From NCBI RefSeq assembly GCF_009857135.1, contig NZ_CP047318.1, forward strand, positions 6,634,001 to 6,698,000: a stretch of DNA of 64,000 bases, read 5' to 3'. The DNA is from Streptomyces sp. HM190. GTDB taxonomy: Bacteria > Actinomycetota > Actinomycetes > Streptomycetales > Streptomycetaceae. This document shows positions 50,392 through 58,875 of the stretch, in pieces. Under the pieces are notes generated by a model, which did not search any database, was not told where the DNA came from, and saw only the letters and a list, made by a program, of their open reading frames with translations. Position 1 is the stretch's first letter; every line of letters begins with the position of its first letter. The translations under genes were made by a program, and so were the position numbers.

Positions 50392-51354
50392 CTACGGTTT
50401 CCCGGCCACGAACAGCGTGGGCAGCAGTCTGCCCGCGAGGTACTCCTCCCGGGCCGCGGTCAGGGTGTCCCGGATGAGGTCCGCCGACGCTCCTCCGTAG
50501 ATGTTCGCCACGCTCCCGCGGAAGATGCGCACCACCTTCAGCCGGTCGGCGAGCAGCGCCACGGCCCAGTCCGTCAGGTCCTTCCGCTCCACGTCGCCGA
50601 AACCCGCCCGGGCCAGCTGGTCCGTCCGGTCGGTCAGCGACGTGGTGAAGAAGACACCGCGCGGATGGACCGCGCGGAACGCCTCCGAGGGCTCCTCGCC
50701 GTCCGGCGTGAGGCTCACCTCCTCGGTGAGCACCAGCAGCCCGCCGGGCCGCAGCAGCCGCGCCGCCTCACGCAGTACGGCGCCCGGGTCGGGGAAGTGC
50801 GGCATCGAGCCCGTGACCAGCACCAGGTCGAGCGAGGCGGTGGCCAGGGGCACGGCAGCGGCCGAGGCGCACAGCTCCGCCATCGTGGTGCGGCCCTGCG
50901 CTCGGCTGATCCGGGCGCTGACCTCGCAGTGCTCGGCGACGAGGTCGACACCGTAGGAGCGCCGCACCTCGACGCCCGCGGCCGCGAGCCTGTCCACGGT
51001 GTAGCGCAGCGCGCCGCCGAAACCGCTGCCCAGCTCGCACAGGTCGACTGCGCGGCCGGCGCCCAGGCGGGCGACGACGGCGCCGACCACCGCGTCGCAC
51101 CCCTGTGGGCCGAAGTGACCCATCTGGTCCAGGCCCAGGAGCCCGTCGGGTCCCTGCTCGCCGGTGAACTCCACGATGGCCCGCTCGGTGTTCTCCCAGT
51201 CGTGCAGCGCGGGGAACAGGTCGCGGTGGTAGCGGTACTGGACGCCGGTCTGGTCGGGCGCCGACGGTGTCTCCGGGGTGCTCCGTGTCCCCCGAGTCCT
51301 CTTCACCGCCGGTGTCTCCCGGGTTCCGGGCGGGGCGCCGGGTTCCGTGCTCAT
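50392..51354 (-). CDS. SAM-dependent methyltransferase
   Basis: A 320-aa class I methyltransferase. An N-terminal Arg/Thr/Pro-rich tail (about 35 aa) leads to FPALHDWENTERAIVEFTGEQ, then motif I CELGSGFGGALRY (near 109), the acidic YGVDLVAEHCE and the LLRPGGLLVLTEE segment near 195. It resembles sarcosine/dimethylglycine or small-molecule N-methyltransferases. In the cluster it could N- or O-methylate the product, using SAM from the cluster's own synthetase. It is on the minus strand, in one unit with the class III aminotransferase. Confidence 0.82.
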   Translation of the reverse strand: MSTEPGAPPGTRETPAVKRTRGTRSTPETPSAPDQTGVQYRYHRDLFPALHDWENTERAIVEFTGEQGPDGLLGLDQMGHFGPQGCDAVVGAVVARLGAGRAVDLCELGSGFGGALRYTVDRLAAAGVEVRRSYGVDLVAEHCEVSARISRAQGRTTMAELCASAAAVPLATASLDLVLVTGSMPHFPDPGAVLREAARLLRPGGLLVLTEEVSLTPDGEEPSEAFRAVHPRGVFFTTSLTDRTDQLARAGFGDVERKDLTDWAVALLADRLKVVRIFRGSVANIYGGASADLIRDTLTAAREEYLAGRLLPTLFVAGKP

Positions 51355-51418
51355 CTCGTCCTCCTTGCGTTGCTGCCGGGGCCAGGCCCGGACGGTCGTG
51401 GAGCAGGGCGTGGGACGG

Positions 51419-52693
51419 TCAGGGCCTGGCCCCGGCGGCCGGTGTCCGGAACTCGTCGGGCACCGCCGAGCAGACGGCGTCCAGCAGGGCGAGCGCCTCC
51501 TCGGCGTCCTCGTCCGTGGCGACCAGCGGCGGCAGCAGCCGCAGCACCTCCGGCCGGCCCAGACAGGGCGAGACGACCAGGCCCCGGCGGCCGAGCTCCA
51601 TCAGGACCTCGCCGGCGGCGGCCCGCGTCGCGAACTCGACGCCCCACAGCAGGCCCTGTCCGCGCACCGCGGTGACCAGACCGGCGTGGCGCTCCGCCAG
51701 CCGGGCCAGGCCGGAGCCGAAGACCTCCGCCAGGCGTGCGCCGCGCGGGGCGAGTTCCTCCACCACCCGCAGCGCCGCCACACCGGCCGCGGCACCGAGC
51801 GGGTGCCCGGAGAACGTGGTCGTGTGCACGAAGGGGTCCGCGGCGAGCGGCGCGTACAGCTCCGGCGTCGCCACCACGGCGGACACCGGCTGCACCCCAC
51901 CCCCCAGTGCCTTGCCGAGCAGCACGGCGTCCGGTTCGAGACCGAGGCCGGTGCTGCTCAGGCGCGGGCCGCAGCGGCGCAGCCCGGTCTGCACCTCGTC
52001 GGCGATGACGAACGCGCCGTGGGCGCGGGCCGCGTCGGCCAGGGCCTTCAGGAACGCCGGGTCCAGGGGCAGTACGCCGCCCTCGCCCTGCACGGGCTCG
52101 AACAGGACGGCGGCGACCTCCTCGCCCCCGAAGGCGCCGGGTACCGCGCAGACGTCCGCGGGAATGTGGGTCACCCCGCCCAGGAGCGGCTCCAGGGACT
52201 CGCGGTAGCGGGCGTTCCAGGTCGCGGCCAGCGCGCCCAGGGACTTGCCGTGGTAGGCGCCCTCGACCGCGATCACCCGCCGGCGGCCGGTGGCCCGGCG
52301 GGCCAGTTTCAGCGCCGCCTCCACCGCGTCCGCGCCGTTCAGTCCCAGCCACACCTTCGTCAGACGGCCCGGGTCGGCCCAGTCGGCCAGCGCCCCGGCG
52401 AGCGCCGCGGTGGCCCGGTTGCCCAGGACCCGGCTGGACACCGGCATCGCGTCCAGCTCGTCACGCACCGCCGCCACCACGGCCGGGTGGCGCTGGCCCA
52501 GCAGTGTCACCGCGTAACTGCCGAAGTCGAGCGCGGCGCGGCCGTCGGAGAGGTGTATCCGCGCGCCCTCGCCCCGTGCTTCGACGGCGCCCGAGCCGTT
52601 CATGCCGTAGACGAGGGCCAGTTGCGGCGAGACGTGCCGCCGGATCGCGGTGAGCGTCTCCCGGGCCGTCCTGTCGCCGGTGTTCGCGGTCAT
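51419..52693 (-). CDS. class III pyridoxal-phosphate aminotransferase
   Basis: A 424-aa fold-type I aminotransferase of the acetylornithine/omega-amino acid group. Landmarks: GLNGADAVEAALKLARRATGR (near 107-127), VEGAYHGKSLGALAAT, VIADEVQTGLRR and the PLP Lys261 in LLGKALGGGVQP. It transfers an amino group between a terminal amine or aldehyde and an oxo acid. It lies on the minus strand with the methyltransferase downstream and shares a divergent promoter, with a perfect palindrome, with the nucleotidyltransferase. Confidence 0.9.
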   Translation of the reverse strand: MTANTGDRTARETLTAIRRHVSPQLALVYGMNGSGAVEARGEGARIHLSDGRAALDFGSYAVTLLGQRHPAVVAAVRDELDAMPVSSRVLGNRATAALAGALADWADPGRLTKVWLGLNGADAVEAALKLARRATGRRRVIAVEGAYHGKSLGALAATWNARYRESLEPLLGGVTHIPADVCAVPGAFGGEEVAAVLFEPVQGEGGVLPLDPAFLKALADAARAHGAFVIADEVQTGLRRCGPRLSSTGLGLEPDAVLLGKALGGGVQPVSAVVATPELYAPLAADPFVHTTTFSGHPLGAAAGVAALRVVEELAPRGARLAEVFGSGLARLAERHAGLVTAVRGQGLLWGVEFATRAAAGEVLMELGRRGLVVSPCLGRPEVLRLLPPLVATDEDAEEALALLDAVCSAVPDEFRTPAAGARP

Positions 52694-52839
52694 GTGCGCG
52701 GCCGTCCTCTTCCGTGGTCCGGCGGATCGCGGACCGCACGACGCGGTGCCCCTCACGGGAGTGCCGCCGGTCGGCGGGGCGGACGGTCCGCAGCTGTCGG
52801 GACACGGTTCTAGCCCTCCGCGCGCGTCCCTGGGAAGCG

Positions 52840-52860
52840 GTGTTCCGGCTGCCGGAACAC
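52840..52860. promoter_or_regulatory. perfect 21-bp palindrome in the divergent promoter
   Basis: GTGTTCCGGC (52840-52849), central T, GCCGGAACAC (52851-52860): perfect 10-bp arms. A second inverted repeat follows at once (GCGTTG 52861-52866 and CAACGC 52875-52880). They lie between the class III aminotransferase (minus) and the nucleotidyltransferase (plus) and probably bind the regulator of both. Confidence 0.65.
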
Positions 52861-52932
52861 GCGTTGAACCCGGACAACGCCCTTGACAGGGTGATCATCC
52901 TCGCCGTCCGTATCCGAAAGGTGCACCGACGC

Positions 52933-53973
52933 ATGGAGACCACTTCCCCCGGCGCTGCGGCGTTCCCCGAACCGGATGTCCTGGAAAGGCGCCTCGCCGC
53001 CTTCCTCGACCTGCGGGGCATGAGCAAGGACGCCGTGCTCAAGGAGGCCGACCAGGGCATGGGGACGCCGGCCCTCGCGGTGGCCGCCGGGTCGGTGCTC
53101 GCGGGCTTCGGCAACGTGCGCAGCGACCTCGATCTCCTGGTGCTCGTCGAGAACGAGAACCTCAAGCGCTTCCCCATCCAGTCCCACGAGCACGGCACGC
53201 TGATCGACATCGGCATCCGCCGGGCGAGCACCGTCCGGGACAGCGCCGCCGCGCTGACCGCCGAGCCGTGGCCGCGCTTCGAGAGCGTCACCGAGGACGC
53301 CTGGAACCACCGGCGCCGTACCCTCAGCACCGTCTCCCGGCTCGCTCTCGGACTGCCCCTCGCGGTCGTCGAGCCCTGGGACGGCTGGCACGCGGGGCTG
53401 CGCGGGCCGTGGCTCGCGGAAGTCCTGCGGGAGTGGTGGGTGGTCGAGGCGCACCGGCTCGCACAGGCCGCCCGCTGGCTGCTCGACGCCAAGCCGCTGA
53501 CCGCCGCGGTCCGGGCCCGCGAGGCGGTCGTCGCCGCGCTGAACGCCCGTGCGGTCGACGGCGGGGAACTGTACTTCGCCGCCAAGTGGGCGGGCGAGAA
53601 GCTGAAGGCGCTCGGCGACCACGAGAACCTGAGGCTGCTCCGCACCGTCCTGACGCCCGCCGACCCCCGCGAGCGGGTGCCGTTCTGCCTCGACGCCGTC
53701 GAACGGCTCGTCGGCCCCGCCGGGACGCTGCACTCCGTGCTGCGCTGGGCCACCGGTGCCGGGGCCATGGAACTGGACGACCGCACGGTCGTGGACCGCT
53801 GGCAGCTGCGGGCCCTGGAGGTACGCCGGCTCGGCCTGCCGGCCGCCGACAGCGACGGCGTCGTCTGGTCGGGGCCGGCCGGCACCTCGCCCCCCGAGGA
53901 TCTTCTTCCGCTCTTCACGCACAACATGGTGTGGCTCGGTGTCGCCCACCCGGCTCCGGAGGTTCCCGCGTGA
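52933..53973 (+). CDS. nucleotidyltransferase-fold protein (MNT/KNTase-like)
   Basis: A 346-aa protein with the polymerase-beta-type nucleotidyltransferase signature GSVLAGFGNVRSDLDLLVLV (residues 53-72; Gly-Ser, then Ser-Asp-x-Asp as metal ligands), followed by a long helical region. Such folds transfer NMP to a hydroxyl: aminoglycoside resistance (KNTase), tRNA or protein targets; in lasso-peptide loci a related gene accompanies HPr-kinase homologues. Here it may tailor the product or give self-resistance. ATG 52933 was chosen because the upstream frame has no coding character and GAAAGGTG precedes it. The stop overlaps the next gene. Confidence 0.75.
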   Translation: METTSPGAAAFPEPDVLERRLAAFLDLRGMSKDAVLKEADQGMGTPALAVAAGSVLAGFGNVRSDLDLLVLVENENLKRFPIQSHEHGTLIDIGIRRASTVRDSAAALTAEPWPRFESVTEDAWNHRRRTLSTVSRLALGLPLAVVEPWDGWHAGLRGPWLAEVLREWWVVEAHRLAQAARWLLDAKPLTAAVRAREAVVAALNARAVDGGELYFAAKWAGEKLKALGDHENLRLLRTVLTPADPRERVPFCLDAVERLVGPAGTLHSVLRWATGAGAMELDDRTVVDRWQLRALEVRRLGLPAADSDGVVWSGPAGTSPPEDLLPLFTHNMVWLGVAHPAPEVPA

Positions 53974-54530
53974 CACATTCCCCCACGACCGTGACCGGCG
54001 ACACGGCCACCGGTCCCGCCGGCGCGTCCGCCGACCTCCGGCGGCTGCTCACCTTCCGCGGCCACGGCGCCGCCCGCCTCCTCCTGGGCTGCCGGGCCCG
54101 CCTGGAGGACGTCGAGGGCGCCGTCGCCGCCGGACAGGACGAGGTCGCCGTCCTCATGGCGTACGACCTGATCCAGCTGTCGCTGTCGATCCGCGGGCTG
54201 CGCACCGAGGGCGAGCTGATGTACGGCCACGACGAGGCCGCCTTCGATCCGTTCGCCGGCCTTCCCGCCGAGGAGGCGGAGGCCGGGACGGCGCTCGCCG
54301 CCGAAGGGCTGGACGCGACCGGTGAGCGCGGCGAGGCGTGGCTCCAGCGGCTGCGCGACCACCTCGCGGAGACCGAGGCGCAGCTCGGGTACACCGAACC
54401 GCTGCCCGACGTCCGGTCCGGCAGCGGCATGATGAAGGGCTTCAAACTCGCCCGTACCTGGCAGGCTCCGATGGACCGCGTCGGTCTGCCCCCGCTGCTG
54501 CCGGACGCCTGGACGCGCCGTGCCGACTGA
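53970..54530 (+). CDS. unknown helical protein coupled to the nucleotidyltransferase
   Basis: A 186-aa protein that I do not recognise. It is predicted mostly helical (ADLRRLLTFRGHGAARLLLG, EVAVLMAYDLIQLSLSIRGL) with acidic stretches in the middle and MMKGFKLARTWQAPMDRVGL near the end. No signal peptide or span. GTG overlaps the nucleotidyltransferase stop by GTGA with GGAGG upstream, so the pair is co-translated. Nucleotidyltransferases often pair with small helical (HEPN-like) substrate-binding partners, but no HEPN catalytic motif is visible here. Confidence 0.55.
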   Translation: MTHSPTTVTGDTATGPAGASADLRRLLTFRGHGAARLLLGCRARLEDVEGAVAAGQDEVAVLMAYDLIQLSLSIRGLRTEGELMYGHDEAAFDPFAGLPAEEAEAGTALAAEGLDATGERGEAWLQRLRDHLAETEAQLGYTEPLPDVRSGSGMMKGFKLARTWQAPMDRVGLPPLLPDAWTRRAD

Positions 54531-55524
54531 GCCGGCGCCGGTGCGTGCCCCGGACCGGCCACCGGCCCTCTCCGTGCGCGGGGTCGGCAAGAGCTACGGC
54601 GGCACGATCGCCCTCGACCACGTCGACCTGGAGATCGCCGAGGGCACGATCGTGGGCCTGCTGGGACACAACGGCGCGGGCAAGACCACGCTGATGTCCC
54701 TGGTCGCGGGCCTGGTGCGGCCGGACGCCGGGGAGATCGAGGTACTGGGTCACTCCGTGGCGCGGCATCCGCGCCGGGCCCGCCGCGAACTCGGCCTGGC
54801 GCCGCAGGAACTGGGCATCTACCCGCCCCTGACGGTGCGTCAGAATCTGCAGTTCTTCGCCGAACTGGCCGGTCTGCGCGGCAAGGAGGCCCGGCGGCGC
54901 ACCGAGGAGGTCGCCGAACCCCTCGCGCTCACCGGACTGATGGACCGCCCCGCGTCCCGGCTCTCCGGCGGCCAGCAGCGCCGCGTGCACACCGCGATGG
55001 CACTGATCCACCGGCCGCGGCTGGTGCTCCTCGACGAGCCCACCGCGGGTGTCGACGTGGAGACCCGGGCCCGCCTCGTCGCCCACGTACGGGAGCTGGC
55101 CGCACAGGGCACCGCCGTCTGCTACTCCACGCACTACCTCCCCGAGATCGAGGACCTCGCCGCGGACGTGGCCGTCCTGCACCAGGGGCGCGTCATCGCC
55201 CGCGGCTCCGTCGACGAACTGGTCCGGCGGCACGGCGACAGCGCCGTGGAACTGGTCTTCTCCGGCGCGCCTCCCGAACTCGACCTGCCCTGGCCGGTGA
55301 CCCGGCAGGGAGAAGACACGCTCCTCGTCCGGGTGGAACAGCCCCACCTGGTCACGGCCCGGGTGCTGGCCGCCCTGGGCGACGCCGCCGTCCGGCTGTC
55401 CGCCCTGCGCGTCGTCCGCCCCAGCCTCGACAACGTCTTCCTGAGGCTCACCGCAGGGCAGCACAGCGACAACGGGGAGGACCACGCGAGCACGGACAGG
55501 ATCGAGGCGGAGCAGCATGCGTGA
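54520..55524 (+). CDS. ABC exporter ATP-binding protein (DrrA-like)
   Basis: A 334-aa ATPase: Walker A GHNGAGKTT (residues 49-57), Q-loop LGLAPQELGIYPPLT, signature LSGGQQRR (near 148), Walker B LVLLDEPTAGVD (near 168) and H-switch YSTHYLPE. The C-terminal ~100 residues match the extra domain of DrrA-type drug exporters. It pairs with the ABC-2 permease gene it overlaps, and would export the cluster product. GTG 54520 overlaps the upstream stop by 11 bases. Confidence 0.9.
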   Translation: MPTEPAPVRAPDRPPALSVRGVGKSYGGTIALDHVDLEIAEGTIVGLLGHNGAGKTTLMSLVAGLVRPDAGEIEVLGHSVARHPRRARRELGLAPQELGIYPPLTVRQNLQFFAELAGLRGKEARRRTEEVAEPLALTGLMDRPASRLSGGQQRRVHTAMALIHRPRLVLLDEPTAGVDVETRARLVAHVRELAAQGTAVCYSTHYLPEIEDLAADVAVLHQGRVIARGSVDELVRRHGDSAVELVFSGAPPELDLPWPVTRQGEDTLLVRVEQPHLVTARVLAALGDAAVRLSALRVVRPSLDNVFLRLTAGQHSDNGEDHASTDRIEAEQHA

Positions 55525-56302
55525 CGGGGCACTGACACGGGTCACCGCCCTCGTCCGGCAGGACGTCCGGCTGCTGCTGCGCGACCCCGCGCCCCTGGTG
55601 GTCCGCACGGTCATGCCGCTGCTCATCATGGGCTTCATGCAACCGCTGTTCCGCGCCGCCCTGCGGGCCGGCGGCGAGGCCGCCGACGCCAACGGCGCCG
55701 AACAGGGTGTCCCCGGCATGGCGGTGATGTTCCTCTTCTTCCTGGTGAACGTGGTCGGCTTCGCCATGTTCCGCGAACACGGCTGGAACACCTGGGACCG
55801 GCTGCGCGCGAGCACGGCCCGCCCGGTCGAGCTGCTGGCCGCGCGCGTCGTCGTGCCGCTGGCCGCCGCGGTGCTCCAGCTCGCCGTCATCTTCGGGGCC
55901 GGGGCGGCCCTGTTCGACCTGCGGGTGACGGGTTCCTACCTCGCCTTGGTGGTGGTGGCGCTGCCGCTGGCGCTCTGCGTGGTCATGGTGGGCATGGCGC
56001 TGGTCGCGCTGTGCCGCACGATCTCCCAGCTCAGCGTCATCGCCAACATCCTGGCCCTGGTCTTCGCGGGACTCGGCGGAGCCCTGACCCCCCAGTCGGC
56101 GATGCCGGACTGGGCGGAGCCCTTCGCTCCCGCCGTGCCCAGCCACTGGGCGATGCGCGGCTTCAACGAGGTCATCCTGCGCGGCGGCGGGGTCACGGAC
56201 GTCCTGCTGCCGGCGGGCGTCCTCTGCGCCTTCACGGCCGGACTCACCGTCGTCACCCTCGTCTTCTTCCGGGCCGACCACCGCAAACTCTCCTGGTCCT
56301 GA
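55517..56302 (+). CDS. ABC-2-type exporter permease (DrrB-like)
   Basis: A 261-aa membrane protein with about six hydrophobic spans, beginning with a cytoplasmic DVRLLLRDPAPLVVRTVMPLLIM segment and containing the conserved ABC-2 stretch LALVFAGLGGALTPQSAMPDWAEPFAPAVPSHW before the last spans. It forms the membrane part of the exporter with the overlapping ATPase gene. Export of the product is also a common route to self-resistance. Confidence 0.88.
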   Translation: MRDGALTRVTALVRQDVRLLLRDPAPLVVRTVMPLLIMGFMQPLFRAALRAGGEAADANGAEQGVPGMAVMFLFFLVNVVGFAMFREHGWNTWDRLRASTARPVELLAARVVVPLAAAVLQLAVIFGAGAALFDLRVTGSYLALVVVALPLALCVVMVGMALVALCRTISQLSVIANILALVFAGLGGALTPQSAMPDWAEPFAPAVPSHWAMRGFNEVILRGGGVTDVLLPAGVLCAFTAGLTVVTLVFFRADHRKLSWS

Positions 56303-56346
56303 GCCGTACGCCGCAGGATCCGGTACGCCGTCAGAGAGAGACACCC

Positions 56347-57000
56347 ATGTCCGCGCTCGTCGTCTTCGACTGTTTCGACACCCTGCTCACGTCCCGGCCG
56401 CTGCCGGGCCCGGAACGGTTCACCGCCGTCCTCGCCGACGCGCTCGACCTGGACCCCGCGTCCGCCGGCGCCGTCGTGCACACGGTGTACGGCACCCTGT
56501 ACGAGGCCATGACCGACCCGGGCGCCTCGCAGCCCGCGACCCTCGACCTGATGGAGGGCGCCCTGCGCGCCCGGGGCGCCGTCCGGGAGCGGGCCGCGGT
56601 GGAGGGGGCCCTGTGGCGAGCGCTGGGCTGCGCCGACCCCGACGGGTACACCCTGTGCGCGCCGGTCGCGGAGGCCGCGCGCCGGGCGCACGAGGCGGGT
56701 CACACGCTCCGGCTCCTGTCCAACTGCTACCTCCCCGGCACCCTGATGTGGGATCTGCTGCGCCAGGCCGAGGCGCCCGACATCTTCGACCGGGCCCTGT
56801 TCACCGCCGACGGCGGCCCGAAGAAGCCCGACGCCCGCGCGTTCCGGCGGATCGGCGAGGGCGACTTCGAGCGCCGGGTGATGGTGGGCGACTCGGCCGA
56901 ACTCGACCTCGTACCCGCCGCGGCCCTCGGCTGGGACACCGTCCGCGTGACGCCCGGTGCTCCCGTGCCGGAGGCGTTCTTCACCCTGCTCGATCTGTGA
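56347..57000 (+). CDS. HAD-superfamily hydrolase
   Basis: A 217-aa haloacid-dehalogenase-fold protein. Motif I is VFDCFDTLL: the nucleophile Asp8 is present, but the +2 position is Phe10 instead of Asp, as in dehalogenases and some HADs. Thr is in LRLLSNCYLPG (motif II, Ser), Lys in GPKKPDARAF (motif III) and the acidic GDSAELD (motif IV). It may remove a phosphate installed by the cluster kinases or a halide; phosphatases normally have Asp at +2. It ends the third transcription unit. Confidence 0.8.
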   Translation: MSALVVFDCFDTLLTSRPLPGPERFTAVLADALDLDPASAGAVVHTVYGTLYEAMTDPGASQPATLDLMEGALRARGAVRERAAVEGALWRALGCADPDGYTLCAPVAEAARRAHEAGHTLRLLSNCYLPGTLMWDLLRQAEAPDIFDRALFTADGGPKKPDARAFRRIGEGDFERRVMVGDSAELDLVPAAALGWDTVRVTPGAPVPEAFFTLLDL

Positions 57001-57089
57001 CGAAGATCCGGCCGAGGCCCGTGCCGGACCCGTGACGACCGGCGGAGCCGCATCCGCGTGATCTCGCGTTCCGCACAAAGAAACACCCG

Positions 57090-57119
57090 CTGAACCACGG
57101 CGTCCGTGCTGCCTAGAGT
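57090..57119 (+). promoter_or_regulatory. promoter of the fourth cluster unit
   Basis: CTGAAC (57090-57095), 18 bases, TAGAGT (57114-57119). CACGGCGTCCGTG in the spacer is an inverted repeat. The acyl-CoA dehydrogenase gene starts at 57190, after GAAGGGAG. Confidence 0.45.
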
Positions 57120-57189
57120 CGATCCGTCACGGCGAGCCGGGCACGCCGACCACCGGGCCGGCCGGTCCGTGACGGGCGAAGGGAGAACC

Positions 57190-58362
57190 ATGGGCACGGC
57201 TGCCGAGAACACGGCAGGACACCCCGACGACGACGGCGTGCCGCCGCACCGGGCTCTGCTGGACGCCGGCTGGAGCACGGCATGGACGCCGCCCCCGCTC
57301 CGCGAGGGAGCCACCGGCGCCGAACGCATCAAGGACCTAGCCGCGGGCGGATACGCCGCGCTGCCGATCCCAGAGGACCTCGGCGGCGCCGGCGCGAACC
57401 TGGCCGAGACGGCGGCGGCGCAGCGCGCGCTCGGCAGGCTCGACCCCTCCGCCGCGGTCGCCCTGAACATGCACGCCTTCACGGTCGGCCTGATGGTCGA
57501 CTACTTCGGACGCCACCGCGACACCACGTGGATGCTGCTGGAGGGCATCGCACGCTCCGGCGCCCTCGTGGCGTCCGCGTTCGCCGAGCCCGGCGGCAGC
57601 CCCAACTTCATGACCAGCCGCTCCGAGGCCGTCCCGACCGAGAAGGGCTACCGCGTCAGCGGCGTCAAGTACCCCTGCTCGCTGGCCACCACAGCCACCC
57701 TGGTCTGCCTGACGGCCCGCGTCACCGGCACCGACGAGACCATTCTCGCCCTGATCCCGAGCAGTTCGCCCGGACTGGACGCCGAGGGGGAGTGGCCCTC
57801 GCTCGGCATGCGGGACTCCGACACCGCCCGGCTGGTCCTGCGGGACGTGGAGGTCGACGACCGGCTCGTCTTCCACCGCGGCCCCGCCGACGTCATCGAC
57901 GAGAACGTCACCTCCGGCATGGCCTGGTTCTCGGTGCTGCTGACCGCCACGTACCACGGGGTCCTCAGCGGCCTGCTGGACACGGCGTACCACGGGGTGA
58001 GCGTCTCGCGGCGATTCGGCCCGCGCACCGCCCTGCTCGGCCGCGCCACCCGCGAACTGCTGACCCTCGGCAGCGCCTGCCGTCAGCTCGCCGCGGACAT
58101 CGACGGCGGCACCCTGGACGGAGCGGCGGCCATGGCCGCCGCGGTGGGCCTGCGCGCCACCCTCAGCGACACCCGCGACCGGGTGGTGTCCCTCCTCACC
58201 CCGGTCGTCGGCAGCCGCCTCTACGGGCGCGGACAGCAGGCGGCCGGGCTCGCGCTCGACTCGCTCGCCGCCCACCACCACCCGCCGTCCCTCCTGGTCT
58301 GCGACGAGGTCGTCGGCAGCTTCGGAACGGGGCGTGAGATCACCTTCGACCCGGCCGACTGA
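57190..58362 (+). CDS. acyl-CoA dehydrogenase-like flavoprotein
   Basis: A 390-aa flavoprotein. It has ASAFAEPGGSPNFMTSRSEA (near 121-140; FAD contact, with EPGGSP rather than SEPGAGSD) and GYRVSGVKYPCSLATTATLVC. The last domain is helical without the usual catalytic EGTSEVQR end. It is likely oxygen- or electron-acceptor-dependent desaturase or N/C-oxidase rather than a beta-oxidation enzyme. It begins the fourth unit of the cluster. ATG 57190 follows GAAGGGAGAACC. Confidence 0.82.
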   Translation: MGTAAENTAGHPDDDGVPPHRALLDAGWSTAWTPPPLREGATGAERIKDLAAGGYAALPIPEDLGGAGANLAETAAAQRALGRLDPSAAVALNMHAFTVGLMVDYFGRHRDTTWMLLEGIARSGALVASAFAEPGGSPNFMTSRSEAVPTEKGYRVSGVKYPCSLATTATLVCLTARVTGTDETILALIPSSSPGLDAEGEWPSLGMRDSDTARLVLRDVEVDDRLVFHRGPADVIDENVTSGMAWFSVLLTATYHGVLSGLLDTAYHGVSVSRRFGPRTALLGRATRELLTLGSACRQLAADIDGGTLDGAAAMAAAVGLRATLSDTRDRVVSLLTPVVGSRLYGRGQQAAGLALDSLAAHHHPPSLLVCDEVVGSFGTGREITFDPAD

Positions 58363-58428
58363 CGCCCCGCCGCTGCCGCCGGACGCCGCGGACCCCACCC
58401 CGGGCACCACACAAGGAGACACACCACC

Positions 58429-58875
58429 ATGCCGCATGTCGAGGTCAACCTGCCGATCAAGGCCCCGGCGGCCGAGGCCTGGGCGGCCGTCACCCGCCTC
58501 GAGGACTACGCCGCCTACATGGAGAACGTCGAGTCGGTCACCGTGATCGGCGAGACCGACACCGGGGCCCGTACCAGTGAGTGGTCCGTGCTGCTCAAGG
58601 GCTCGGTCCTGGAGTGGATCGAGTCCGACACGCTCGACCACGACGCGAGGGTCATGTCCTTCGACCAGGTCTCCGGGGACCTCGACGTCTTCAACGGGTA
58701 CTGGCGCGTCGAGGACACCGGCGACGGCACCTCGGTCGTCACCTTCGTCGTCGACTTCGAGATAGGCATCCCCCTCCTCGCCGACATGCTCAACCCGGTC
58801 GCCACCAAGGCACTGCGGGAGAACGCCGAGCACATGCTGCACGCCATCGAGCGGCGGATCACGGCGCTCTCGTGA
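58429..58875 (+). CDS. SRPBCC (polyketide-cyclase/START-like) protein
   Basis: A 148-aa helix-grip protein, starting HVEVNLPIKAPAAEAWAAVTRLEDYAAYM and ending in a long helix. Such proteins bind hydrophobic or aromatic ligands in a central cavity, as cyclases, aromatases, lipid carriers or dehydratases. No PKS is near, so its ligand is open. AAGGAGA precedes ATG 58429. Its stop overlaps the next gene by GTGA. Confidence 0.82.
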   Translation: MPHVEVNLPIKAPAAEAWAAVTRLEDYAAYMENVESVTVIGETDTGARTSEWSVLLKGSVLEWIESDTLDHDARVMSFDQVSGDLDVFNGYWRVEDTGDGTSVVTFVVDFEIGIPLLADMLNPVATKALRENAEHMLHAIERRITALS

